Shown here: one piece after another, positions 42,719 to 53,965 of the stretch
Layout of the letters: each line of letters starts with the position of its first letter
How positions within the stretch are numbered: position 1 is the stretch's first letter
Assembly (NCBI RefSeq): GCF_014905175.1
Contig: NC_057790.1
Span: 7,874,001 to 7,938,000, forward strand
From: Aphidius gifuensis
Lineage: Eukaryota; Arthropoda; Insecta; Hymenoptera; Braconidae
Length of the DNA stretch: 64,000 nt
Reading direction: 5' to 3'
Program-made: the position numbers and the translations under genes
Notes under the pieces: generated by a model
Databases searched by the model: none
Told to the model about the DNA's origin: nothing
The model's input: only the letters and a program-made list of their open reading frames with translations

Positions 42719-45700
42719 ATGAATAATTATTTACGAAATAATAGAGTTCAGCCGTTGATTGGCCGACAGCCTTTACTAATTCCTTTATTTACTTTCAATG
42801 ATATCAACAGTGAGAAACAGAGAAAATTGAGAAAGGTATGTACATTTAAGCTACTCAAATTGGTGCAAAGTTAATTTTTAAATTATACTCATTTCAGAAT
42901 GATGAAAGTTTTCATCATATTATCAAACCAATTATTACTGTTTCACAATTTTTTGGAAATTTTCCAATAAATGGTATTCGAGATTCAAAACCGGATGAAT
43001 ATGTTTTCAAATTTACATCATTTATTACATGCTATTCTTTAATGATCATTACAGTTATTGGTTGTAATTTCATTTTATTGCTGTTTGAAACAATCAAAGC
43101 TATTAATTTTACAGAAGGTAAGACGTATTCAATTTGAGCTTTAAATGTTTTTTATTGTTCAAGCTTTATGTTTATTTTTTTTTTTTTTTTTTTTTTTTTA
43201 GAAAATATTTTTATTCAGTTGTAGATAAGGTCAATGCTGTATTTATCGTTTTTTACTTTTTCAGAAAATTTTTTTATAAAGTTTTTAATTGCCGTTTTTC
43301 TTGGATACAATTTTTTCGTGCAGCTGATAATATTTCGTAAATTGCCTGATTGGATTAAATTGCAAATAAATTGGCAACAAGTTGAAGAGAAATTTGACAA
43401 GTAACTATTTTTTAACGTTATTTTAATATGCTTTATAGTTTCTCTAATAGTGAAGATGTTTTTATTTTGATGAGTTGTATCATCGTAATTAAATAATATT
43501 TTTTTGTTTCTTATGTGTCTCGTGTAATAGTAAATTATTGGTTTGTTTTCTTTATCTGGATGAGACCATCGTGGTCACATTTCATGAAATCTTGTAGTGT
43601 TAAGTAGCCTGATTTTTTTCTTGATTCATGATTTTGGCTTATGTTTGCCAGGTCATTTATTGTTTTGCTATTTATATCATTTAATTTCGACATATAATCA
43701 CGAGTCAATTTCAAGATGTAACAGTCAATTCTAGAGATGCCAGCTCTAGTATACAGTTTTTTTGTTATTTACATGTAATATATACCCTGGCGGAAATGGT
43801 GAGAGCTAAGCCAGAAGAAAACGATATCGCTTTTGTCGCCAAAGCCAGAGCAAAACCAGAGCAAAGCCAAAGATAATAAATACAGAATATTAACGATATC
43901 AAACGTTAATTTGGGCTTTATATAGATATATTATTTAAATTCAATTACTATTTAACTTATTTTTGGCAATAATATTGATGTAAAGAGATAAATATAAGTA
44001 GAACAAGTAATGTAAAAGTTGATAGATTTTGACGTTTTGAGGTTGACTTGAATCGGTTAAACACAAAAATCCCTAGCGAGAAGCAATAGCAAATCCAGAC
44101 CTTTTCCAGAGTAAAGCCAGACTTGTAAAAAAAACATTTATTTATATAAATAAAACTAACTATTAATAAACAATATTAAATTAATAAATTTTAATGACTT
44201 TTTTATTGTTAAAATTAATTTTTCGCTTAAAAAAAAAAAAAAAAACACAATCAATCTTTGGCAATACAAAAGCCAGAGGAAAGCCAGCTGAGTAAAGCCA
44301 GAGTAAAACCAGACAAAAGCCAGAGCAAAGCCAGAGAAAAGCCAGACTTGTAAAAAAGACAGTTATTTATAACAATAGCACTAACTATTGATAAACAATA
44401 ATAAATTAATAAATTTTAATGACTTTTAGAGACTTTTTTATTATTAAAATTAATTTTTCGCTTAAAAAAAAAAAAAAAAACATTAATCTCTGGCAATACA
44501 AAAGCCAGAGTAAAGCCAGAGTAAAACCAGACAAAAGCCAGAGCAAAGCCAGAGTTAAGCCAGACTTGATGTGTTTTTTTTTTTTTTTCACGCTAAAAAT
44601 TAATTATAGTAATAAAAAGTCTCTAAAAGTCATTAAAATTCATTAATTTATTATTGTTTATTAATAATTAGTGCTATTGTTATAAATAAATGTCTTTTTT
44701 ACAAGTCTGGCTACTCAACTTTGCTCTTTGTCTGAACCTCTACTACTAACTTTCCTCTGCTTTGTAGGCCAAATAGATGTTTTCACGCAAAAAATTAATT
44801 ATAATAATAAAAAAGTCTCTAAAAGTCATTAAAATTGATTAATTTAATATTGTTTATTAATAGTTAGTGCTATTGTTATAAATAAATGTATTTTTTACAA
44901 GTCTGGCTTTGCTCTGGATTCGCTCTGGCTTCGCGACAAAAGCGATCAAGCCAGTTCTGCCAGGGTTGAAATCACCAGCTAAGATATAATAATTGTTTGG
45001 GTTATCAAGTTTTAATTTATTGAATATTGAGTCTAATTCTTCAATAAAAATGATTTTAGTACACGGAGAGAAATCCGCAGCAAACAATTTTCTGTCCATT
45101 GTACGTTCAACGTAATGTCAAAATTTACCGCGCCGTAATCGCCACTGTTGTACCGTGCAGAGTTTCGCCAGGGACACTACAGTAATTTTAATCAAAACAA
45201 AACAAAGAAACAACACAAAAAATTAAATAAAACCTTATTGTTCAAACATCAAAATAAAAATGTAACGTGTTTATTAATTTTTAAAAAATAAACCATTTTA
45301 TAATTTTCATGTGTTTCACCGCATTTTTATTTAGATTTATGAATAAAATAAAAACAATAAACTTTTTTAGAAAGGGTTAGGAACATACTTGATTTCCAAT
45401 AAATGTTCGTGTCATCTGGCAGGATAACCTGCTGTACACTACAGTAATTTCTGGCGTACAGTATACTATTAACTCAAGACTTCCAAAAATTCCGGTAGAC
45501 GACAGTAAAAAATTTAGATGAAATATAATAATAATCATTATTATAATAAGTGGGAATTAGTCGCTTTAATGACGTCAGCTATGATTTTTACGATACCACT
45601 ACAGTAATATATGCTGCGGATTTCTCTATGTGTATCATTATTTGCGTATGCACTTATTATGTATAAATTTTCATTCTCATGAGAATGCAGGCTCTATCAA

Positions 45701-48166
45701 TCTATCATGGTATCCACCGGGGCATTCATGAAAAAGTCACTAAAAGTTTTTGATATGAATGAAACTATTCGAGACTTAGGGTACAACTAGGGAAAATTAA
45801 AAATAATGACGATTTCACGAATTTTATAGAGTAGATAATTGAAATAACGATACACCTTTTTCTTTAATCAGTTTTTTTGTTATAAGATGTTTTTTTGATT
45901 AATTAACTGTTAAAGATGGTCCTTTTTTTTGAGGTTAAACATAGGCTCTTATGGAAAATGATGTTCGGCTTTTCATAATAGCCCATCGAAATACTTGAAA
46001 AAATAATGCCATATTTACCAAAAACTAAAGGATAAAACTAGAAAAAAAGACGAAAAATCATCACCCAAATTTAGTATAGATTTTAATATTCAATTTTAAT
46101 TAATAGAGGATAATAAATTTTTGTCTTTGTCTAAATACTTGAGTGGAAGTGAGAAACAGTATTCTCTTTCTAATCTTTCGTCCTTTTCGCACTCATGAAT
46201 TTATAATGTTTTTAGCAAACATCCGCCAGATGTCTCTCATTTTGCCCTAGTTGTAGAGTGGGTATAAGCAGAGTGCGGCCATAGATGATTTTTATCTCGG
46301 AAGTGACGAAACCCTCATATACCCACTCCATACGGTGAGCTTGGAAGTGACGAAAACCTCTTATACCCACTCCATACGGCGAGCACAAAATGTCGGACTA
46401 ATGGGACCTCTGTGGCCGCACTCTGCTTATACCCACTCTACCTAGTTGTACCTTAATACACAGTCCTTGTAAACGCCTGGCACGATAGTCAAAACCTAAT
46501 AATTGCTACTTAAAATTTCTATTTACAATTTATAGATCTAATTATTATATTTATTTTTTTTAATTGAATATATGCACAAGTCAAGTCTCGTGTCAGGCTT
46601 GATAAAACGAGCTTGACACAAGGCTCGTGTGAGGCCGGGGAAAATAAAAAAAACAGGCTTGACACCAGCTTGGACTATTGAGGCCTGCAGTGTGAGGCCG
46701 GTTAAAAACAACAAGGACAGTCTTGTGTCAAGCCTGTGTTATCGAGGCTCATCCGCTCATGTGATGCCGGGGAAAACGAAAAACACAGGCTTGACACGAG
46801 CTTGGACTATTAAGGCCCGTGTAAGGCCGGTTAAAAACAACAAGGACAGTCTTGTGTCAAGACTGTGTTAACGAGGCTTGATACACGACCCTTGCACAAG
46901 CCTGGCACAGTTATTCAAGCCTGAGAACTTCTACCTGGGGTATATATTTTTATTATTTTCAGTTTTCATCAAACTAAATTTCGTCTACGGTTTAAACTCC
47001 AGAAAATTGCACTAATTTTGTTTTTACCTGCTTTAATCGAGCATATCTACAGTTATGTAGATCAAATGTCTCATTCAACATCAGCTAAAGAATATTTCAG
47101 TTCATACAGTGAATTTACTTTATCATTTGTTTTTGGATCTCCGAATGGGATATTAAACAGTGAGTCTTTCAGTGAGTGACATGATCACCGTTCTTTGAAC
47201 CCATTATTGATTGATTTTTTTTCTTAACAATAGATTATAAACTCTTTGCGGGAATAATCTGTTCCATTATACGTACCATGGCGACATTCACTTGGAACTT
47301 TTGTGATCTTTTAATTATTTTGGTACGAAATGCCACATAATAATTATTGTATTATACAATACAATATTTATTTCGATCATTGATACTTTCAATTTTTATT
47401 TTTCAGGTGTCGATCGGTCTTGCAGAAAGATACAAACAACTCAATGAAATTGTTAGTTATAAAATTTCAAACAGTTTAACAGAAAGAATCAATTGGCGGA
47501 AAATAAAAGAAAAATATGCCATCATGAATGAACTTGTTAGAGAAGCAGACAATATTGTTTCACCATTAATATTATTATCATGTATCATGAATGTATATAT
47601 GATTTGCTCACATACATCTGAAGGAATAAGGTATTATTGATAAATTAATATTTATACAGTTTTCAAATCATTACAAATAAATGACCGGTGACATTTTAGA
47701 TCAGTGACAACTGAGGCAAATATCTCAATATATCATTTTTTGTCACTTTTTTCAATTGTTTTTCGGACAATGGCAGTTGTGTTGTCATCAGCCAGAATTG
47801 ATGATGAAAGTGGACATGCATTATCAATATTTGCCCGTTGTCATCCATCAGTTTTTATCATTGAGGTTCGGTGTTATTCTTTACAACATACCGCATTCAA
47901 GATTTTAATAAACTTTTTATTCAATCATTAATAGTAATTGTTGTTTATACTGAAGGTTATTTGGATGCAACAAAAATTGTCAATTGATAGAGTTTCATTT
48001 ACAGCAATGAAGTTTTTTCCAATTACTCGTAAATTTATATTGACTGTAAGTATGAATATATATTTTAGTAGCTACTTATAACACATTTTGATTCAATTCA
48101 TTTTAGATTACTGGGGCAATCATTACTTATGAAATCATCTTCATGCAGCTTCGACCGGTTCATTAG
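42719..48166 (+). CDS. Gustatory receptor 1, sugar-receptor family (9 exons, 432 aa)
   Basis: Exons: 42719-42835, 42898-43117, 43265-43400, 46963-47159, 47234-47322, 47407-47630, 47700-47865, 47956-48045, 48107-48166, all with GT-AG junctions and consistent phases, totalling 1299 nt with stop. It is a seven-transmembrane gustatory receptor of the Gr5a/Gr64-type sugar group. Supporting features are the N-terminal FHHIIKPIITVSQFFGNFPI, the late ISPLILLS-like segment (VSPLILLSC), the RTMAV helix, DDES, and the C-terminal signature TAMKFFPITRKFIL followed by TYEI...Q. Such receptors sit in taste-neuron membranes and detect sugars. Intron 3 is 3.56 kb because of transposons; the same intron in the second copy is 0.54 kb. 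Just before exon 3 an older acceptor (about 43201) leads into a stop, so the acceptor at 43264 is used. Confidence 0.88.
43785..44965. mobile_element. 1.18-kb foldback element with CCCTGGC ends (in receptor intron 3)
   Basis: The left end CCCTGGCGGAAATGG and right end (inverse CCCTGGCAGAACTGG) enclose a tandem repeat of AAAGCCAGAGTAAAGCCAGA motifs and three copies of 'TAATAAATTTTAATGACTTT', one inverted. TA precedes it at the left; the right flank reads TT, so the duplication has decayed or differs. The ends resemble those of the LRR-2 element. It is inserted within a non-LTR retrotransposon fragment. Confidence 0.65.
44966..45775 (-). pseudogene. Non-LTR retrotransposon endonuclease fragment
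   Basis: On the minus strand, 45634-45775 reads ENLYIISAYANND. After the MITE at 45062-45632, the strand continues CTKIIFIEELDSIF and YYILAGDFN. These are the SxY-A and GDFN motifs of the APE-like endonuclease domain of LINE elements. It has stops and is cut at both sides by other elements, so it is a dead fragment. Confidence 0.65.
45062..45632. mobile_element. 571-bp TA-target MITE with CACGGAGAGAAATCCGCAGC end
   Basis: The left end CACGGAGAGAAATCCGCAGC is mirrored by GCTGCGGATTTCTCTATGTG, and TA flanks both sides (45060-45061 and 45633-45634). 'ACTACAGTAAT' motifs recur in the interior in both orientations. The insertion splits the LINE endonuclease fragment. Confidence 0.75.
45780..46452. 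mobile_element. TTAA-target MITE, family 'GGTACAACC', copy 2, with nested hAT MITE
   Basis: This matches 1890-2367 in the same orientation. The left target site reads TTAG (mutated TTAA) and the right reads TTAA at 46453-46456. A 187-bp hAT MITE interrupts it near its right end. Confidence 0.8.
46254..46440. mobile_element. 187-bp hAT MITE
   Basis: The ends TAGAGTGGGTATAAGCAGAG and the exact inverse are flanked by an 8-bp duplication CCTAGTTG at 46246-46253 and 46441-46448. TIR style and duplication length are those of hAT transposons. Confidence 0.9.
46461..46939. mobile_element. Second copy of the CCCAGGTAG / tandem 'CAAGCCTG' element
   Basis: This is the reverse orientation of 37407-38770: it starts CACAGTCCTTG, contains two or three GAGCTTGACACAAGGCTCGT-type units and ends TTCTACCTGGGG. 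It lies immediately before exon 4 of gustatory receptor 1, ending only about 23 bp from the acceptor. Confidence 0.6.
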
Positions 48167-48370
48167 AATCTATATAAATCACTGATGAATGATAATTAAT
48201 AACAATTTTTCCATTTTTGTATTTCATCATTAGAATAACAGAAAAATATAACACAGAATCAATGTATAAAAAAATATATATTTTAGAAGTTGTCAACATA
48301 TATCAACTTTATGGTGAAATTATTGTGTACAATTAGAGTCGCACACGAAACTAGGCGAGACGATATTTAA

Positions 48371-48837
48371 GGTACAACCAGAGACATCTGGCGGATGTTT
48401 GCTAAAAACATTATATATTCATGAGTGCGAAAAGGACAAGAGATTAGAAAGAGAATACTGTTTCTCACTTCCACTTAAGTATTTAGACAAAGACAAAAAT
48501 TTATTATCCTCTATTAATTAAAATTGAATATTAAAACCTATACTAAATTTGGGTGATGATTTTTCGTCTTTTTTTCTAGTTTTATCCTTTAGTTTTTGGT
48601 AAATATGGCATTATTTTTTCAAGTATTTCGATGGGGCATTATGAAGAGCCGAACATCATTTTCCATCAGAGCCTATGTTTAACCTCAAGAAAAAGGACCA
48701 TCTTTAACAGTTAATTAATCAAAAAAACATCTTATAACAAAAAATCTGATTAAAGAAAAAGGTGTATCGTTATTTCAATTATCTACTCTATAAAATTCGT
48801 GAAATCGTCATTATTTTTAATTTTCCCTGGTTGTACC
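48371..48837. mobile_element. TTAA-target MITE, family 'GGTACAACC', copy 3
   Basis: The ends GGTACAACCAGAG and CCTGGTTGTACC are flanked by TTAA at 48367-48370 and 48838-48841. It is in the opposite orientation to copies 1 and 2. Confidence 0.85.
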
Positions 48838-49611
48838 TTAAAGGAGTCTCGTATCGGTCTCGAAAAATGGCTAAAATGCTAGGCTCGTCTTGTTCTCTTT
48901 TTGTCTAGAAAGTTTGAAGTCTCGTTTCGCAAAAAATTTCAAAAAGAAAAAAAAAAGTGTGTAAATTATTTTTTTATATTTTAATTTATAATATTTATAC
49001 TGTATTTTAAAATTTAATTTTTAGAAAATTTATTGTATTTAATTGAAGTTGTTACATTAATGTTGAAATAAAAAATAATGAATAAGAAAAAAAAAAAAGA
49101 AAAATATTTTCCTGCTCTGAAATTCATAAATACGCAGAGGCTCTATAGAACGAGTTCAGTATAATTTAAATTAAAAAAAAAAATTTTCATTATTATATTG
49201 GTTTTTAAAATTATTTTACTGATTTTTTCAAAACATTAAAATTAATGTAAAAGTTGATTTAGATAATTTAGGTTGATTTGGATAACATGAATGTTAAATT
49301 TTCTAGTTTATAAATTTAACAAGTTATTTTGTATTTAATTTTAAAATAAAAAAATTTTTATTTACAAGTTAATTATTACTATTTTTATTCAAGTTTATTT
49401 TCATAAGAAAAATTGATTAACTAATGAAAACAAATTTGTAAAAATAAGAATTATTTTTCTACACTTGTCATCATTAAGGACCATATTTGATAATGAAAAT
49501 TGATTTTTAAAGATGGAATTTTCATTCATCTTTAAGCTGTTTCTGTTTTAGAAAAATAAATAAAGTTAAATGTCATGCTTTATGAGAACAGAAATTTTCG
49601 TCCCGTCATGT

Positions 49612-49710
49612 GCATGCGCTCGTGGCTCGGTGGGAAAGTCGATAGGTTTAAGTTATCGTGGTTTGCGTCGGTCAAGAGTTCGGTTCCCCTCATAGGTAAT
49701 TAGTTTAGGA
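49612..49710 (+). mobile_element. tRNA-derived SINE head
   Basis: CTCGTGGCTCGGTGGGAAAG (A-box-like) and GAGTTCGGTTCCCCTC (B-box-like) lie about 45 bp apart, followed by an A-rich stretch at 49706-49718. The cloverleaf is imperfect, so it is not called a functional tRNA. Confidence 0.4.
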
Positions 49711-50778
49711 AAAAAAAATATGGTTTACAATGTGAAGTTGCACTGTACTTCTGGTAATTAATAAAAGTAATGTTAAATAAATAATTTTTTTATTTATTTA
49801 AATCAGTAGTAATTTACTTCTTGAATTGAATCTAATTTTGACTTGATAGAAATCTTTTTGTTCTCAATTCAAGACACAACTTGATAATTTCCAAGAAGCC
49901 TTGTTCTAAAATTTAGAACTGTTGTTCATGAAGTGAGAACAAAAAGATTTTTTTTAAGAAGTATGCGTCTCAATTCAAGACCTTTTTAGCATTTATTTCA
50001 AGAAGTTTTATTATCATTACAAGGATAATTTTTCTTTTTTCAAATCTATTTTAAGTTCATTTCAAATCTAAATCTGTCATGTTTCAAAAATTTTTTTGTC
50101 TTTCAACAAGAAGTTTTCTATTCATAACAAGAACTTTTTTTCTTCTTTCAAAACTAAAAATTTCCTAGAACGAAAATTCTATTTTCAAGAAGTTTTGTTA
50201 TCAAATATAGAATTTTTTTTTTACAGTGTATACTGATGAACCCGCAACATTCCCAAGAACTGATTGGCGTTCAATGCGTGGTAAACGAGAATCAATACTA
50301 ATACAATCTGAATAATCATAATGTAACAACTGTTTGCTATCATAGATTCATTATTGATATTTCACGAGAATATTTTACACATTATTCGTAAACCAATTAA
50401 TTTTAAATTTTTTAAATAAATCCATTACTCATCCACTATCTAGTTAATCTTTACAGGATATTGCTATACATTAAACCAAGAAGTGAAAAATTATCTATTT
50501 GCATTTTTAAACCAGCGTGTATGTATTATTTAAAAACGATTTTTTTTAGTTTGATAGTTGGCATGTCTCGTACCTTGCATGTTGATAAAGACAATGATAT
50601 TTCACTTAAAATAATGAATTTTCGCACTCATAGAAATTATAAGTAGGCATATTAATTTGCAATTTATTATTTTTTCTAGTATATTAAATGATATTCAGTT
50701 GATAGATAGTCTTTGGAAATGCAGTTTGTCACCAAGAAAAAGTATTAGTTATAGTTCGAATTATTTCAAACAATAAAT

Positions 50779-53123
50779 ATGAATAATTATTTCCGGAATA
50801 ATAGAGTTCAGCCGTTGCTTGGCCGACAGCCTTTACTAATTCCTTTATTTACTTTCAATGATATCAACAGTGAGCAACAGAGAAAATTGAGAAAGGTACT
50901 TATGTACATTGGTGCAAATTGGTGCAAAGTTAATTTTTAAATTATACTCATTTCAGAATGATGAGAGTTTTCATGATATTATTAAACCAATTATTACTGT
51001 TTCACAATTTTTTGGAAATTTTCCAATAAATGGTATTCAAGATTCAAAACCGGACGAATATGTTTTCGAATTTACATCATTCATTACATGCTATTCTTTG
51101 ATGGTCATTACACTTATTGGTTGTTATTTTTTTCTATTGGTGTTCAAAGCAATCAAGTGTATCTATTTTGATAAAGGTAAAACGCATTCAATTCAAACTT
51201 AAATTTTTTTTTTTATCGTTGAAGATCTATGTTCATTTTAATTTTTTCAGGCAATATTTTTAATCAGTTGTCATTTATCGTTTTTCTTGGCTACAATTTC
51301 TTCGTGCAGCTGATCATATTTTGTAAATTGCCAAGTTGGATTAAATTGCAAATAAATTGGCAACAAGTGGAAAAGAAATTGGAGAAGTAAATATTTTTCA
51401 TTGTTATTTTAATGTTTTATATAGTTTTTCCAATAATTTACTCGAGATAGGATTAATTTTGGATGACAATTAACTTTAATATTTTACTAATTATTAATTT
51501 AACTACGGCGTGCCTTCTTTTAGGTCTCTATAAAAAACCTTCGACCTTCAATTTTATTTTTAATGTCTATGAATAATTTTTTTTTCATTTTCAATAAATA
51601 AAATAGCAACTAAAAAAAAAATGATTAAATGATGATTAAAAGTATTACCTGTAATCTCCTGGTGAACTAAGTATTAACCTGGTAACTTTGGGTAACACAT
51701 TTTATTTCTAATAATAGCTTTTTTGAATCGACTACTACTAGGAAAATAAACGTTCACCTAATAGTTTTTTAATTTTCATCGAAAATTTGTAATTATAGCT
51801 TTTTTGAATTAAATACTTATTTAATCTGATTATTATTCAAAAATATTGACGACCGAAAAACATTGACTACTTTATTGATAAAAAAATTTTTTCCAAAAAT
51901 GTAAATATATTTTTATTATTTTCAGTTTTTATCGAATGAAATTTCGTCTACGGTTTAAACTCCAGAAAATTACACTAATTTTATTTTTCCCTGCATTGAT
52001 CGAGCATATCTACAGTTATTCAAACGGAATATTTCAAACAACATCTGCCAATGAATATTTCAGTTTAGGTGGTGAATATATTTTATCACCATTTTTCGGA
52101 TCCCTGAATGAGATATCAAACAGTTATGTGTTATTAAGTGACATAATTAACGTTTCTTGAACGCATTATTAATATATTTTTTTTCAACAATAGATTACAA
52201 ACTCTTTGTGGGAATAATCTGTTCCATTGTACGTACCATGGCGACATTCACTTGGAACTTTTGTGATCTTTTGATTATTTTGGTACAAAAAAGCCACAGA
52301 ATAATTATTGTACATTATTCACTATAAAATATTTATTCCGATAATCGACACCTTCTTATTTTTCAGGTGTCAATCGGTCTTGCAGAAAGATACAAACATC
52401 TTAACGAAATTGTTCGATTTAAAATTTTAAACAATTCATCAGAAAGAATTAATTGGCGGGAAATTAAAAATATATATACCATGATAAATGAACTTGTCAA
52501 AGAAGCAGACGATATTGTTTCACCACTAATATTATTATCATGTTGCATGAATGTATATCAGATTTGCGTACAAACATCAGAAGGAATAAGGTATTTGTAA
52601 ATTAATAATTATATATTTCTAAAATCATTACAAATAAATTATTGGTGTTCATTTAGATCAGTAACAACTGAGACAAAGACCCCAGTATATTATTTTTTGT
52701 CACTTTTTGTTGTGGTTTTTCGAACTATGGCAGTTGTGTTGTCAACAGCCAAAATTGATGTTGAAAGTGGACAAGCATTATCAATATTAGCTCGTTGTCA
52801 TCCATCAGTTTTCATAATTGAGGTTCGTTGATTTTTTTAAAGTTTAAATATAATCGACCATAAAGATCTTTATTCAATCGTTAATAATAATTATTGTTTA
52901 TATTGAAGGTTATTTGGATGGAACAGCAATTGTCAATTGATAGGGTTTCATTTACAGCAATGAAGTTTTTTCCAATTACTCGTAAATTTATATTGACTGT
53001 AAGTATAAATAAATATTTCAATATTCATATACATATATTACATCTTTATTAAATTTATGTTAGATCACTGGGTCAATCGTTACATATGAAATCGTTTACA
53101 TGCAGTTTCAAGGGATTTGGTAG
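50779..53123 (+). CDS. Gustatory receptor 2, sugar-receptor family (9 exons, 432 aa)
   Basis: Exons: 50779-50895, 50957-51176, 51251-51386, 51926-52122, 52194-52282, 52367-52590, 52657-52822, 52909-52998, 53064-53123. Every exon has the same length as its counterpart in gustatory receptor 1, so this is a tandem duplicate. The same sugar-receptor signatures are present: QFFGNFPI, LAERYKHLNEIV, SPLILLSC, RTMAV, TAMKFFPITRKFIL, TYEIVYMQ. The protein ends FQGIW. The two proteins are highly similar in the N-terminal and C-terminal thirds and diverge most in exon 4 (extracellular loop), where ligand choice may differ. Donor of exon 4 is GTTATG, weaker than the GTGAGT in receptor 1. No transposon lies within this gene. 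Confidence 0.9.
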
Positions 53124-53965
53124 AATATGTAAATCTCTAATACCATAGAAAAACTAAAAAAATTAATTATACCAAGAGTGTAAAAACATTTTTATTAAGA
53201 GATTGAAAGAACTAAAACTGATGTGGTTGTCACTGCTGATCGTAAAACAAAATATCGTATGAATAATATTATACACATAGTATAAAGCTGGTTTATATTG
53301 TACACTCAAGATCACTGTATAGTTGAATACTGTATTTTTTTATTTCTATATTTTTCTTACTTAAGTATTCATAAACAGCGAGTGCCGTTTATTGTCATTC
53401 ATTTTTTGATCTGTAAATCTGTTATTTGAATAAATTTACATTTATACATGTAAACTTTGTAACAATATATTTGACATTTTTTTTTTTCTTTTTTTACTCA
53501 TAATCAATCAAATTTGAACAATTTAATGTTCTTAAGAATTAAAATTTAATTTACAAATGACTGTAAAATTTTAACATTACATTGATTCAAAATACCGCTC
53601 ATAATTAAATAAACCAACGTAATTGATTTTATTAATTACACTTTAAATAAAGAAAAATAAATATCATTATTATATAAAATATAATTTTTTTTAAACTTTA
53701 ATGAATTGTTTTCTTGATATTTTATCAGATATAAGAAGATATTCAAATTTTCTTCTTTATCATTTTTTATTATTGCAAACCAGAAAAATTTGAAATTTTT
53801 TATTTGTTTGACATTGAATAACTACAAATTACATACAGGCAAAATTATTATCATCTGTAATCATTTAAAATTTTCAATTTTTTTAACTCGATTTCAAAGA
53901 AACGTATTTCCTTCAGAGTTGTTGTTATTATTTACCTTTAAAGGTAAAAAAACTTCTGTTTTTCA
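53124..53965. other. Convergent intergenic region, gustatory receptor 2 / Spaetzle-like gene
   Basis: AT-rich 3' ends of two converging genes with several AATAAA motifs on both strands (for example 53430, 53610, 53648). No further gene is seen. Confidence 0.5.

Larger units (their letters stand above)
48167..50350. other. Region between the two gustatory receptor genes
   Basis: No gene is visible. It contains a TTAA MITE (48371-48837), a tRNA-like SINE piece (about 49612-49700) and a 49870-50225 block in which CAAGAAGTTTT and its variants recur. The rest is AT-rich. Confidence 0.5.

Noticed and set aside
44406..44646. Coding sequence over the AAAGCCAGAG tract
   Set aside because: Both strands are open only because of the short tandem repeat inside the CCCTGGC-ended transposon.
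42719..53123. Odorant receptor genes
   Set aside because: The C-terminal TAMKFFPITRKF and TYEI signatures and N-terminal QFFG.FP motif fit sugar-type gustatory receptors instead.
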